Source: Bradyrhizobium sp. LLZ17 (lineage in GTDB: Bacteria > Pseudomonadota > Alphaproteobacteria > Rhizobiales > Xanthobacteraceae). From it: a stretch of DNA of 64,000 bases. Positions 16,831 to 25,416 of the stretch are shown here, one piece after another. A program made the position numbers and the translations under genes. The stretch spans positions 2,294,001-2,358,000 of the forward strand of contig NZ_CP165734.1 in the NCBI RefSeq assembly GCF_041200145.1, read 5' to 3'. The notes below the pieces were generated by a model. It did not search any database and had not been told where the DNA came from. It worked only from the letters and a program-made list of their open reading frames with translations. Numbering within the stretch: the first letter of the stretch is position 1; each line of letters starts with the position of its first letter.

Positions 16831-17691
16831 TCAAGACCGCTGGTCGAGATGGGCGCGCAGTTCGTCAATCGAGGCAAAGCGCATCAGGCCCTCCGGCATC
16901 TGCGCCTCGATCGAACCATCGGAATAGAGTGAATAGGCCATGCCGTCGACCACGCCGGATTTGAGCACCGTGACCGGCGGCTGCTCGGCAGGCGGGGCTT
17001 CGGGTGCAGGCTGAGGTGCGGCGGGCTCGAAGCTCGACGGTGGGCGCGGCGGCGGGCGGCGCGCCACGGCTGGGTCGGGCGGTCGCATCCGGTCCGGCTT
17101 GGGCCAGGCATCATCGAAGCTCGCCGGCGGTGGCTCAGGCGCGGCAGGCACCGGGGATTCAGCGTGAAGTGGCGGCGGCCCCTCGGCAGTTTTCGCCTCG
17201 GCACGCTCGCGCTCCTTGCGCGAGCTCGAGGCGAACAGCAGGTTGCGCCGGCGCGGTGCTTCCGGAGCCGCCGGCGGAGGCGTTTCCGGTGGTTCCGGTG
17301 CTTGCGGCGTTTCGAGGCGCGGGCGGTCGCGCGCGGGCGCTTCGCCCTGCCAGGGCGGCGCGGCGGGCGTTGGCGGCGGCTCGGCCCTCATCGCCGGAGC
17401 GGGCTCAGTCGCAGCTGCAGGCGCAGCGGGCGCCGCAATGCCTGGCGGCAGCACGGGCCTCACCCGAACCTCGGACGCCGCCATCGATCCGGCCAGTCGC
17501 CGGGCAATTCCCTTCAGTTCCGCGGCCACGACATAGAGGCCGGCCAGTAACAATCCGGAGCAGACGCCGATCGTGCCGGAGATTATGAGCGTACTGCCGA
17601 GGCTGAAATCCCTGATGGTGTAGCCAAAAAGGACCGCAACGAGACCCGCCACCACGGCGAAGATCCCTGCGATCAGCAATGCCAACATCAT
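16831..17691 (-). CDS. Hypothetical membrane protein with proline-rich region
   Basis: This protein of about 286 aa has two N-terminal transmembrane helices (LALLIAGIFAVVAGLVAVLF and STLIISGTIGVCSGLLLAGL), a long Pro/Ala/Glu-rich disordered middle (residues 75-225) and a small folded C-terminus (VLKSGVVDGMAYSLYSDGSI, EGLMRFASIDELRAHLDQ). I do not recognise a named family. The layout resembles alphaproteobacterial envelope proteins of unknown function. Two ATG codons lie at 17691 and 17688; longer frames are unlikely. Confidence 0.65.
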   Translation of the reverse strand: MMLALLIAGIFAVVAGLVAVLFGYTIRDFSLGSTLIISGTIGVCSGLLLAGLYVVAAELKGIARRLAGSMAASEVRVRPVLPPGIAAPAAPAAATEPAPAMRAEPPPTPAAPPWQGEAPARDRPRLETPQAPEPPETPPPAAPEAPRRRNLLFASSSRKERERAEAKTAEGPPPLHAESPVPAAPEPPPASFDDAWPKPDRMRPPDPAVARRPPPRPPSSFEPAAPQPAPEAPPAEQPPVTVLKSGVVDGMAYSLYSDGSIEAQMPEGLMRFASIDELRAHLDQRS

Positions 17692-18000
17692 CGAACTCAC
17701 CCCCGGCCGCGCATCCACGCGCAACACCCGTTACGCCACGATACCGTCATACTGGGTTCCTCGCCAACGGCCAATTGCGGGCGCTGTTCCTAAGAGAGGG
17801 ATATCAGAGACTTATTCACATTCCCTTCAGCTACCGCCCGCTAACTGTCATGGACCCCAAGTTCTGGAATTGCTGCGTCGCATCAGGAATTTAGCCATAA
17901 TGCCCAATTACTTGGTAGTGGAACTGCGCTATAGGGATTCCGGGGTTGAGGCCCGCGCGCACCAGCGGGGCCGAGAGGGCATTCCGGGTCACCAATAGCC

Positions 18001-19650
18001 ATGACATCCATCACGACTTCGTCGATCGACACGCCTCTCGGGCGCTCGGTTGAACGGACTTGCGACGACCTCGCCATGCTGGTGCTGGCTGCGGTCGCCG
18101 TCATCGCAGGCCTGACCTTCCGCGACTACGGGCTCGGCTGGGACGATTACACCCACGCCGAATACGCCGACCTGCTGCTGCGCATGTTCGGTTCCGGCTT
18201 CAGGGACACCGCCGCGCTCTCCTTCGCCAACCTTTACATGTATGGCGGCGGCTTCGATATGATCGCGGCCCTGCTGCATAAGGTGCTCCCGATCGAGCTG
18301 TTCGAGACGCGCCGTCTGCTCGGCGCGATCGTCGGCGTGATCGGGCTTGCGGTGACATGGCGGCTCGGCCGCCGCATCGGCGGACCGCTTGCCGGGCTCG
18401 CCTCACTCTTGCTGCTTGCGCTTTGCCCGATCTTCTACGGCCACATGTTCATGAACCCGAAGGATGCGCCTTTCGCGGTGGCGATGATCATCCTGATGCT
18501 GGGCTTGGTCCGGCTTATGGAAGAATATCCAAAACCCTCGCCCCGCACGATCCTGATCGTCGGCCTGGGCGCCGGGCTGTCGATCGGTTCGCGCATTCTC
18601 GGTGGGCTCGCGCTGGTCTACGCCATGGTCGGCTTCGTGCCGCTGTTCCTGGAGGAACTGCGCAACGAGGGCGTCCGCGAGGCGGTGCGTCGTTTCGCCC
18701 ATGTCGTCTATGTGCTGCTGCCCGGGCTTCTGCTCGGCTATCTCGTGATGGGCCTGATCTGGCCCTGGTCGATCATGCAGCCCGGTAATCCGTTCGAGGC
18801 TTTGACCTACTTCTCGCACTTTTTCGAAAAGCCGTGGAAGGAGATGTTCGACGGCGCCATCGTGTCCGTGCCGGATATGCCCTGGTCGTACCTGCCGACG
18901 CTGTTCGCGCTTCAGCTGCCCGAAGTGATGCTGGTGCTCACGGCTGGCGCCGTGATCGGCACCTTCGCCCTGCTGCCGCGCCGCGAGGTTCCCGCCCGCC
19001 GCAAGACCATCCTCCTCATGCTGACGCTGGCGGCGACCCTGCCGCTCGCGATCGCGATGGTGAAGCGGCCCGCGCTCTACAACGGCATCCGCCATTTCGT
19101 CTTCGTCATTCCGCCGATGGCGGTGCTCGGCGGCGTTGCGTTTGCCTGGGCCATGGAACGCCTGCGCGCCAATCATCGCGCCTGGCAACCGGTCGTGCTT
19201 GCCACCTTCTGCTTCGGCTTGGCGCTGCCGCTGGCTGAAATGATCCGGCTGCATCCGTATCAATACACCCACTTCAACCATATCGCCGGCACGGTGCGTG
19301 CCGCCGACGACCGCTTCATGCTGGACTATTGGGGCCTCGCGCTGAAGCAGGCCTCCGACGAACTGCGCGAGCAGCTGATCGAGCGCCAGGAAGTGCCGCC
19401 GCGCAATCGCAAATGGAAGGTCGCGGTCTGCGGTCCGCAGCGTCCGGCCCAGGTCGCGCTCGGCCCCGACTTCACCATCGGCTGGGATTCCAATGCAGCG
19501 GATTTCGCGATGACGCTCGGCGAATTCTACTGCAAGGGCCTCACCGCGCCGGTGCTCGTCGAGATCAAGCGCGACGACGTGGTGTTCGCCCGCGTCTACG
19601 ACATCCGCGGCCGCAGCATTTCCAGCCTGCTGTCGATCCCGGCGCCGTAG
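18001..19650 (+). CDS. GT39-like membrane glycosyltransferase
   Basis: This 549-aa protein has 10-12 hydrophobic helices and the early acidic motif GLGWDDYTHAEYADLL in the first periplasmic loop, typical of the GT-C fold (ArnT/PMT, GT39). Members transfer sugars from polyprenyl-phosphate donors to lipids or proteins on the outer face of the inner membrane. The C-terminal 120 residues are soluble (NRKWKVAVCGPQRPAQ). The acceptor is unknown. It stands alone, and the satellite element is integrated 23 bp after its stop codon without disrupting it. Confidence 0.78.
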   Translation: MTSITTSSIDTPLGRSVERTCDDLAMLVLAAVAVIAGLTFRDYGLGWDDYTHAEYADLLLRMFGSGFRDTAALSFANLYMYGGGFDMIAALLHKVLPIELFETRRLLGAIVGVIGLAVTWRLGRRIGGPLAGLASLLLLALCPIFYGHMFMNPKDAPFAVAMIILMLGLVRLMEEYPKPSPRTILIVGLGAGLSIGSRILGGLALVYAMVGFVPLFLEELRNEGVREAVRRFAHVVYVLLPGLLLGYLVMGLIWPWSIMQPGNPFEALTYFSHFFEKPWKEMFDGAIVSVPDMPWSYLPTLFALQLPEVMLVLTAGAVIGTFALLPRREVPARRKTILLMLTLAATLPLAIAMVKRPALYNGIRHFVFVIPPMAVLGGVAFAWAMERLRANHRAWQPVVLATFCFGLALPLAEMIRLHPYQYTHFNHIAGTVRAADDRFMLDYWGLALKQASDELREQLIERQEVPPRNRKWKVAVCGPQRPAQVALGPDFTIGWDSNAADFAMTLGEFYCKGLTAPVLVEIKRDDVVFARVYDIRGRSISSLLSIPAP

Positions 19651-19663
19651 GATTGTTCTCCTT

Positions 19664-19680
19664 GTAGCCCGCATGGAGCG
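19664..19680. repeat. Left half of an interrupted palindromic repeat (attL side)
   Basis: GTAGCCCGCATGGAGCG is the outer arm of a repeat whose remainder lies at 30300-30368. An intact relative lies at 37284-37372. ATGGAGCG (19673-19680) is the likely crossover core. Confidence 0.7.
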
Positions 19681-19822
19681 TCCGAGCTATCGCTCTTCCG
19701 GGAAAGTCCGCCGTAGTCCGCGCTGTACGGAAGCTACTGAAAAATCGGGGTTTTTTGGCTTCCAACCTTTCCCAGTGGGGCTATTATGTACGCCGAAGTC
19801 CGCCCAGTACCAACGTGGGACC

Positions 19823-19838
19823 GGGGGATAAATCGGGG
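19823..19838 (+). promoter_or_regulatory. Candidate integrase arm-binding site, left
   Basis: GGGGGATAAATCGGGG lies just before the integrase start. It matches 15 of 16 bases of a copy near the right end, in the same orientation. G-rich repeats of this kind near both ends are usual for P4-type integrases. Confidence 0.55.
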
Positions 19839-19845
19839 TATCAAA

Positions 19846-21096
19846 ATGCGGACATGGGACAGGCTTAGCGCGACCTTCGTGCGCGGCTTGAAGAAGCCGG
19901 GAAAATTCTACGATGGCGGCGGGCTCATGCTGAGCGCAGCGCCGACCAAGACCGAGGGCGTTGTCAGCAAGGCTTGGCTCTATCGATATCAGCTGGATCG
20001 GCGCGAGCGGGTCATGGGGCTCGGCTCGGCGCGCGTCGTCAGCCTCGCCGAGGCCCGCGCCAAGGCCAATGAGGCCCGCAAGCTGCTGGCGGCTGGCGTC
20101 GATCCGATCAGTCACCGCCATGCCGAGCGCATGGCCGCTCGTGCCGCGGAGCTGCACACCGCTACGTTCAAGCAAGTGCTCGACCAGCTGATCGATAGCC
20201 ATGGCGACCGCTGGCGCGCCAAGCATGCGACCCAATGGCGCAACAGCATGACCACCTACGCGAAGCCGCTGTTCGAGGTGGCAGTCGGCGATATCGATAC
20301 AGCGATGGTCGTCACGGTGATCGAGCCGGAATGGAAGCGCGCGCCGCAGACTATGGATCGTGTCCGCCGCCGCATCGGCGAGGTGCTTGGCTTTGCTGAG
20401 GTGCGCGGCTTCCGCAAGCCGGGGCCGAACCCGACACGCTGGAAGAACCATTTCGACAAATTGCTGCCGCATCCCCGCGAGCTGAAGCCGGTCGTGCATC
20501 ATGCGGCGCTGGCCTACGATGCCGTGCCGAGCCTGTGCGCCAAGCTGGTCGCCACCGACGCCATCCCTGAATTATGTCTTGCCTTCACGATCCTCACCGC
20601 ATCGCGGAGCCAAGAGGCGCGCGGCGCGCGCTGGGACGAGATCGACCTCAATGCCAAGCTGTGGATCGTCCCGCCGAGCCGCATGAAGCGCAACCGCGAG
20701 CATCGCGTGCCGTTGAGCAAGGAAGCACTGGCGCTGATCGAGCGGCTGCCGCGCAACGGCGATCACCTGTTCAGCCTCAAAGGCAATGCCAAGCCAATCG
20801 TCGCGATGAGCCTGCGCAAGGCTTTGCATCGTCATAGCGACGACGGCGTGACCGTACATGGTTTCCGCAGCGCCTTTCGCGACTGGGGCGGCGAACGCAC
20901 CAACGCGCCGCGTGAGCTGCTGGAGGTCGCGCTGGCGCATGCCGTAGGCAACGCGACGGAAGTGGCCTATGCGCGCGGCGATCTGCTGGAGAAGCGGCGC
21001 AGGATCATGCAGCAATGGGCGGCCTTCCTCGCCGCGCCGCCTGCGCGCGCTACCGGCAACGTGGTGGCATTGGCTGGGAGGCGCAGTCGTGCCTAA
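19846..21096 (+). CDS. P4-type tyrosine integrase
   Basis: This tyrosine recombinase of about 416 aa has an N-terminal DUF4102-like arm-binding domain (KKPGKFYDGGGLMLS; VMGLGSARVVSLAEARAKA), a SAM-like core-binding domain (105-200) and a catalytic domain with R254 (TASRSQEARG), H338 and R341 (VHGFRSAFRDW), H365 (LAHAVGNA) and Y375. All key residues are present, so it should be active. The start is uncertain: ATG 19846 fits the family, and an in-frame ATG at 19786 would add 20 residues. It is the first gene of the element and lies next to attL, with the stop overlapping the next start. Confidence 0.92.
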   Translation: MRTWDRLSATFVRGLKKPGKFYDGGGLMLSAAPTKTEGVVSKAWLYRYQLDRRERVMGLGSARVVSLAEARAKANEARKLLAAGVDPISHRHAERMAARAAELHTATFKQVLDQLIDSHGDRWRAKHATQWRNSMTTYAKPLFEVAVGDIDTAMVVTVIEPEWKRAPQTMDRVRRRIGEVLGFAEVRGFRKPGPNPTRWKNHFDKLLPHPRELKPVVHHAALAYDAVPSLCAKLVATDAIPELCLAFTILTASRSQEARGARWDEIDLNAKLWIVPPSRMKRNREHRVPLSKEALALIERLPRNGDHLFSLKGNAKPIVAMSLRKALHRHSDDGVTVHGFRSAFRDWGGERTNAPRELLEVALAHAVGNATEVAYARGDLLEKRRRIMQQWAAFLAAPPARATGNVVALAGRRSRA

Positions 21097-21440
21097 TGCG
21101 CTCACCCTTGATGATCTGATCGCGTGGGCTCGCGACTGGGAACGGCACCTTGCGGAAGGCCCGAGCGATCAGCGTTTGGACCTATCGAGAGAGGTACTGC
21201 AGCAGTTTCTCCCCTGCCGCCATTGCTGCGCTGGCGCAGCAGCAGCGCGAGCAGGACCGCAAAAAGCCGCGAGCCCGTGGCGGCAGGCCCAAAGGCGGAA
21301 TGGGCGAGCAGAAGTTGCGCTTCGTCGAAAGCGGCGTGCGCGAGGAGGACGCGGATCGCATCGTGGCGAAAGCGTTTGGCAAACCGCCCGAGGCCGTCCG
21401 GCGCGCATCTAAAAGCGCCCGCAAGAAATCCCCGCGCTGA
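21089..21440 (+). pseudogene. Element gene of unknown function with one frameshift
   Basis: A GTG overlapping the integrase stop opens a frame reading VPNALTLDDLIAWARDWER. At about 21207 the frame should shift by one base (TTT read as TT), after which it continues SPAAIAALAQQQREQDRKK, then RGGRPKGGMGEQKLRFVESG, to a stop at 21440. The combined protein would be about 116 aa, helical and basic at the C-terminus. I do not recognise it. Overlap with the integrase and continuous coding character on both sides of the shift support a real gene. Confidence 0.5.
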
Positions 21441-21454
21441 GCGGGCCCGCGCCA

Positions 21455-21555
21455 CCAAAAACCCCTCCCGCGCGCGCTATAACGAGGCGGGCTTACAAAA
21501 AACCCCCATCCACGCGCCGCGTGCTCGCAAAAAACACCCCCTACTTTCCCGCGCT
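21455..21555 (+). repeat. Three spaced A-tract/C-tract repeats upstream of the AlpA-like gene
   Basis: Imperfect copies of CAAAAA(A)C(A)CCCC occur near 21458, 21497 and 21532, each followed by a GC-rich CGCGC stretch. They lie in the 170-bp gene-less gap before the regulator gene. They could be regulator sites or origin iterons; only the repetition is observed. Confidence 0.35.
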
Positions 21556-21610
21556 CGCAGCCCGAGGAAACTGCGTGCATCTTGTCCGCATCAGTATGCG
21601 GAGAGCGCGC

Positions 21611-21919
21611 ATGACGAACCCCAAAGACGACGATCCGCCGCCAGCGCCGCTGGTCTTCATTGATCTAAAGCAGGTTAAGAAACTGACCAGCCGCTCGAAG
21701 TCAGCGATCTATGAGGACCCAACATTCCCGCAGCCAGTGTCATTCAGCGAGCCGAGCCGCGCGCGGCGGCAAGCCCGCTGGTTGCATCATGAGGTCGTGG
21801 GTTGGCTTGAGGAGCGCATCGCGGAGCGTGACGCTAAGGCTTCGCAGCGCCGCCAGGAATTGCTCGTTCGACGCGAGCGGCGTCTCGACAAGCGGCGAGC
21901 AACACAAACAACCTCTTAA
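21611..21919 (+). CDS. AlpA-like MerR-type regulator/excisionase
   Basis: This 102-aa protein has an AlpA/Phage_AlpA helix-turn-helix core: FIDLKQVKKLTSRSKSAIYE, the wing PQPVSFSEPSRAR, and RWLHHEVVGWLEERIAERD. In P4-like satellites AlpA proteins activate or assist excision. The C-terminal 25 residues are very basic. I chose ATG 21611 because GGAGA lies about 8 bases upstream; ATG 21596 is in frame. A strong hairpin terminator follows directly, so the early operon probably ends here. Confidence 0.8.
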   Translation: MTNPKDDDPPPAPLVFIDLKQVKKLTSRSKSAIYEDPTFPQPVSFSEPSRARRQARWLHHEVVGWLEERIAERDAKASQRRQELLVRRERRLDKRRATQTTS

Positions 21920-21923
21920 ATGA

Positions 21924-21956
21924 AAAGCCCCAAGGGCCGAACTGGCCCGAGGGGCT
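21924..21956 (+). terminator. Rho-independent terminator after the AlpA-like gene
   Basis: AAGCCCCAAGGGCC and GGCCCGAGGGGCTT pair around a GAACT loop (12 of 14 pairs). A TTTTT run follows at about 21961. Confidence 0.75.
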
Positions 21957-22054
21957 TCAAATTTTTCCCGACCGGGCAAACGGTCGTCGCGAACAAGCAC
22001 CCGACGATATAGCCCGAACCGCGCTGCCCCACCAGAGGGGACGAGGACGGGCTC

Positions 22055-23437
22055 ATGGCCGACGAATTTGAAGGCTGGGACGAGCGCGAAGCCGAAGAGC
22101 GGCGCGAACAAATGCGCCAGCAGGGCTACCCGACCTATGAGGCTGCGGCCATCGTTCGCGTTCTCTCGGCCAATGCCGATCTGCCGGAAGGTTGCCATCC
22201 AATGCCGTTCACGGCGCTTGGTGGCCTCGACAGTGTCAGGACGAGCGAAGCCGCCCAAGGCAGCACTACCGGCTTCAGGGAAGCCGGGGAAGCCGAGCCG
22301 CTCGGCGAATGGGATGCAGGCGACGACGACCAACCTATTCCGCCGCGCGGCTGGCTGCTCGGCAACAGCTTCTGTCGTGGCTTCGTTAGTTCGCTGCTTG
22401 GTGAAGGCGGTGTCGGCAAGACTGCGATGCGATACGCACAAGCCCTGTCGCTCGCGACCGGACGCCGATTGACCGGGGAGCATGTCTTCCAGCGCAGCCG
22501 CGTGCTGATCGTGAGTCTCGAAGACAGTCGCGACGAACAGCGCCGCCGCATCCAGGCAGCTTGTCTGCATCACGGTATCAAGTCAGAAGAGCTGAGAGGC
22601 TGGTTATACCTCGCTGCTCTCGACAAGGCCGGAGGCAAGCTGATGACCAGCGATCGACACGGTCATCCCGTACTGGGTGCCTTGGGAGCGAAGCTGGCAA
22701 GGACGATCGTCGCACGCAAAATCGACCTCGTGATCCTCGATCCGTTCGTGAAGGCGCACACGATCAACGAAAATGACAACAGCGCTATTGACGAAGTGGC
22801 GCAAATTCTCACCGACATGAGCATCAGGTTCGACATCGCCGTCGATGTACCGCATCACATCTCGAAAGGGCCAGCCGATCCCGGCAATGCAAACCGAGGC
22901 CGTGGCGCTTCATCATCCAAGGATGCGTTCAGGCTGGTCGATACCGTGACCCGCATGTCGGAGGAGGATGCCAAACGCTACGGGCTGAGCGAGGTCGAGC
23001 GGCGATGGCTGATCCGAATCGACAATGCCAAGGTCAACATCGCGCCGATGGCGGACGCACGATGGTTCCAGCTGGTCAGCGTCAACATCGGCAACGCGAC
23101 CGATCTTTATCCGAACGGCGACAATGTTCAAACCGTCGAGCCGTGGTCGGCCCCGGGCTTGTTCGCCGAGCTGAGCGTCCCGGTCCTCAACGCCATCCTC
23201 GACGACATCGAGGAGGGCCTGCCTGACGGCAACCGCTTCAGCGATGCCCCCAACGTCACTGATCGTGCTGCCTGGCGCGTTATCGAGAGGCACTGCGGCA
23301 AAGGCGAAGGACCGGCCCGACAGATCATCAAGACGTGGCTCGGTTCCGGCCTGCTGACCCATGTTTCTTATGAGAACCCGATCACCCGCAAGCCTGTCAA
23401 AGGCCTTCGCGTGGACCCTGTAAAGAGGCCGTCATGA
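22055..23437 (+). CDS. RepA-like AAA ATPase (replicative helicase type)
   Basis: This 460-aa ATPase has the RecA-like fold of RepA/AAA_25 proteins. Walker A is LGEGGVGKTA near residues 115-124, an acidic LIVSLEDS follows, Walker B is DLVILDPFV near 230, and the sensor loop is VDVPHHISKG (LVxHHxxKG type). The first 90 residues and the C-terminal winged-helix-like part (340-460) may bind DNA or a primase. Such proteins drive replication of plasmids and phage satellites. No primase domain is visible, so host DnaG would be needed. It is flanked by terminators and forms its own unit. Confidence 0.82.
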   Translation: MADEFEGWDEREAEERREQMRQQGYPTYEAAAIVRVLSANADLPEGCHPMPFTALGGLDSVRTSEAAQGSTTGFREAGEAEPLGEWDAGDDDQPIPPRGWLLGNSFCRGFVSSLLGEGGVGKTAMRYAQALSLATGRRLTGEHVFQRSRVLIVSLEDSRDEQRRRIQAACLHHGIKSEELRGWLYLAALDKAGGKLMTSDRHGHPVLGALGAKLARTIVARKIDLVILDPFVKAHTINENDNSAIDEVAQILTDMSIRFDIAVDVPHHISKGPADPGNANRGRGASSSKDAFRLVDTVTRMSEEDAKRYGLSEVERRWLIRIDNAKVNIAPMADARWFQLVSVNIGNATDLYPNGDNVQTVEPWSAPGLFAELSVPVLNAILDDIEEGLPDGNRFSDAPNVTDRAAWRVIERHCGKGEGPARQIIKTWLGSGLLTHVSYENPITRKPVKGLRVDPVKRPS

Positions 23438-23462
23438 TCTGCGCCGTTGATCAGGTTCTAAT

Positions 23463-23509
23463 GGCGCACCAACGGCAAATGGGCTCTGCGCCGTTGTTAC
23501 TGGTGCGCC
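23463..23509. repeat. Inverted repeat after the RepA-like gene
   Basis: GGCGCACCA (23463-23471) pairs with TGGTGCGCC (23501-23509), and AACGGC (23471-23476) pairs with GCCGTT (23490-23495). A third GGCGCACCAATGGCG copy lies at 23559. The cluster is a candidate replication origin or a tandem terminator. Confidence 0.5.
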
Positions 23510-23516
23510 TAAGTAA

Positions 23517-23555
23517 AAACCAATGGCGCATTGGGGTGCGCCATTTGGTTTTTTT
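23517..23555. terminator. Strong bidirectional terminator
   Basis: AAACCAATGGCGCA and TGCGCCATTTGGTTT pair around a TTGGGG loop, followed by a T7 run; the left side is A-rich, so it could act on both strands. It ends the RepA-like unit. Confidence 0.8.
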
Positions 23556-23652
23556 AACGGCGCACCAATGGCGCGATGGCGCACAGCAGGCAGCGAAAAC
23601 CCGAACACGCTAAGTGTTCACAGTGTACACTTATCTAAGGAGGAGTTTGCCC

Positions 23653-23919
23653 ATGTCACGCGGCCTCGGCAGATTGCAGAGAGCATTGTGGGAGACGATC
23701 CTCCAGCACGGCAAGCCGATGTCGTTCGACGAGATGCGGGCAATCATTCTGCAGGAGCTAAAGCTGGAATATGGCTCCAAGCTGCGCCCGTCATTTGAGC
23801 GCTCGATGCGGCGGGCGCTGCATCGAATGGCCGAGCCCGGTGGTCGGTTAATTGCCATCGGAGACGGCGGGCGGGCCGAGCGTATCGCTATTTCATCCAT
23901 CCGCTCATCATCGGGATGA
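23653..23919 (+). CDS. Small winged-helix-like protein of the satellite
   Basis: This 88-aa basic protein begins MSRGLGRLQRALWETILQ and continues MSFDEMRAIILQELK and RPSFERSMRRALHRMAEPGG. The helix pattern followed by a turn rich in Gly suggests a winged-helix DNA-binding domain. AGGAGG precedes the ATG at 23653. It starts the late gene run that leads to the capsid gene, so it may be a late regulator; this is inference. The stop overlaps the next small frame as ATGATG. Confidence 0.55.
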   Translation: MSRGLGRLQRALWETILQHGKPMSFDEMRAIILQELKLEYGSKLRPSFERSMRRALHRMAEPGGRLIAIGDGGRAERIAISSIRSSSG

Positions 23920-24032
23920 TGGCCACGACGCCGAAAGCGGACGCGCTCCAGCAAGCGCTGAAAGCTGATCCCGGTGCGGAAAAGGCCGCAGCCAAATGCA
24001 TGGCGGAGATGTTCAATCAAAATTCAAGCTGA
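23916..24032 (+). CDS. 38-aa peptide, unknown
   Basis: This short frame starts with two ATG codons overlapping the previous stop and encodes an Ala/Lys-rich helical peptide (TPKADALQQALKADPGAEKA). It ends 3 bases before the next start. Tight packing on both sides suggests it is translated. No function can be assigned. Confidence 0.4.
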   Translation: MMATTPKADALQQALKADPGAEKAAAKCMAEMFNQNSS

Positions 24033-24035
24033 GCG

Positions 24036-24278
24036 ATGGACAAGCCCACGCCACCCACCAACCGCCAACGCCGACGCGAGCAACAGCGCCGTCACCGTCT
24101 GCGCCAGCGCGAAGGTCGGCGGGTTTATCCTGTCGAATTGGACGGCTCGATCCTCAGCATGCTGGTTGACCTGCGCTGGCTCGATGACGACAAGGCTGGC
24201 GACCACCGAGAGGTGGGCGCTGCCGTTCGTCGGTTATTGATCGAGGCCGCGAGCGGGCTGCCGCCAAAAAAACCGTAA
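24036..24278 (+). CDS. Arginine-rich small satellite protein
   Basis: This 80-aa protein has a very basic N-terminal third (PTNRQRRREQQRRHRLRQRE) and an acidic, helical second half (VYPVELDGSILSMLVDLRWL, GAAVRRLLIEAASG). The second half resembles the short helix pattern of ribbon-helix-helix or antitoxin-like DNA-binding proteins. It lies 3 bp after the 38-aa frame and 57 bp before the capsid gene, inside the packaging-gene run. The function is unknown. Confidence 0.55.
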   Translation: MDKPTPPTNRQRRREQQRRHRLRQREGRRVYPVELDGSILSMLVDLRWLDDDKAGDHREVGAAVRRLLIEAASGLPPKKP

Positions 24279-24335
24279 GCCTACGACACCGGACGCCGCA
24301 GCGCCGTGGCATCGTGCCGATGATGGAGGACCGCC

Positions 24336-25415
24336 ATGAACGCACCGGCTCGCCAAGGCATCCCGCTCCGACCTGATCCCGGCGCGCTGCTCAGCTCGCA
24401 GCGCCGCAGCTTCATCCGCGCCGCAACTGCGGTGGCGCTTGCATCCCGTGACCGGCAGCGCCCCGACGCGATACTGGCCAAGGCATGGCCCGACGACGCC
24501 ACAGCGCCGCGCATGCTGAAGGGCGCGACATCGCCGACCACCAGCGGCGGCGGCTACCCGCAGGTGCAGACCATCGCCGTGCTGCCGATGCTGGCTCCGT
24601 CGAGCGCCTCGGCGCGGCTGCTCGAGCTGGCCAGCTCCGTCGATCTGGCCGGTGTCTCATCCGTTGCGGTGCCGTACATCGGCGCAAGCGGCAGGCCGGT
24701 GGTGCCGTTCGTCGAGGAAGGCAAGCCGATGCCGGTGGTCGATATGACCATCTCGGGCATCAGGGTCGGGCCGGTGAAGAAGCTGCTGATCGGATCGGCG
24801 CTCACCAACGAGCTGCAGAATGCCAGCAACGACACGGCGTCAACGATCATCGGCGGTGCGCTTGCGACATCCGCCGAGCAAAGCATGGACGCGCTGCTGC
24901 TCAGCGCCGCTGCAGCGACCGCTGCTGCCCCTGCAGGCATCCTCGAGGGCGTTGCCGCGATTCCATCGGCGGGCACCAGCGGCGCGGAAGGCATCGCCAA
25001 CGATCTGGCGCTGCTCGCGGAAAGCATCGCCAGCAACGGCATCGGCGCCGACGAGATGATCGTGATCACCACGCCCGCGCTCGCGACCAAGCTGCGCTGT
25101 CTGGTCTCGCTGAAATTTTCCAACGAGGTGTTGTCGTCCTCATCGATACCAGCCGGTGAGGTGATCGCGGTCGCGGCTGGCGGTCTGGTGACGGGCTATG
25201 ACGGCGGCGTCACAATCGAGGTCAGCGAAGAGCCGACTTTGCATTTCGAGGACGCCGCACCGACCGACATCAGCATCCCCGGCGCGCCTGCTGCTGTGGC
25301 CGCGCCGACGATCTCGATCTGGCAGACCGACAGCCTCGCGGTGAAAGTTCGTGGCTGGTGCGCCTGGGCAGTTCATCCCGGCGCGGTCGCCTACGTCACA
25401 GGAGCAGCGTGGTAA
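24336..25415 (+). CDS. HK97-type phage major capsid protein
   Basis: This 359-aa protein matches the HK97-fold capsid family. The N-arm is short and basic (SSQRRSFIRAATAVALASRD), there is no long delta domain, and the E-loop/P-domain region reads VSSVAVPYIGASGRPVVPFVEEGKPMPVVD. The A-domain contains GADEMIVITTPALATKL, and the protein ends TDSLAVKVRGWCAWAVHPGAVAYV, the usual final strands. It would build an icosahedral head. No protease gene is adjacent, so a short N-arm or a self-sufficient fold may remove the need. Encapsulins share the fold, but the terminase gene nearby favours a packaging role. Confidence 0.83.
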   Translation: MNAPARQGIPLRPDPGALLSSQRRSFIRAATAVALASRDRQRPDAILAKAWPDDATAPRMLKGATSPTTSGGGYPQVQTIAVLPMLAPSSASARLLELASSVDLAGVSSVAVPYIGASGRPVVPFVEEGKPMPVVDMTISGIRVGPVKKLLIGSALTNELQNASNDTASTIIGGALATSAEQSMDALLLSAAAATAAAPAGILEGVAAIPSAGTSGAEGIANDLALLAESIASNGIGADEMIVITTPALATKLRCLVSLKFSNEVLSSSSIPAGEVIAVAAGGLVTGYDGGVTIEVSEEPTLHFEDAAPTDISIPGAPAAVAAPTISIWQTDSLAVKVRGWCAWAVHPGAVAYVTGAAW

Positions 25416-25416
25416 C

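Noticed and set aside
19640..19700. tRNA gene as integration target
   Set aside because: No cloverleaf is found next to the integrase; the flanks match a palindromic repeat instead.
24336..25415. Encapsulin nanocompartment instead of phage capsid
   Set aside because: HK97 folds are shared, but the integrase, RepA-like protein and P27 terminase in the same direction favour a packaged element. No enzyme cargo with a targeting tail is adjacent.
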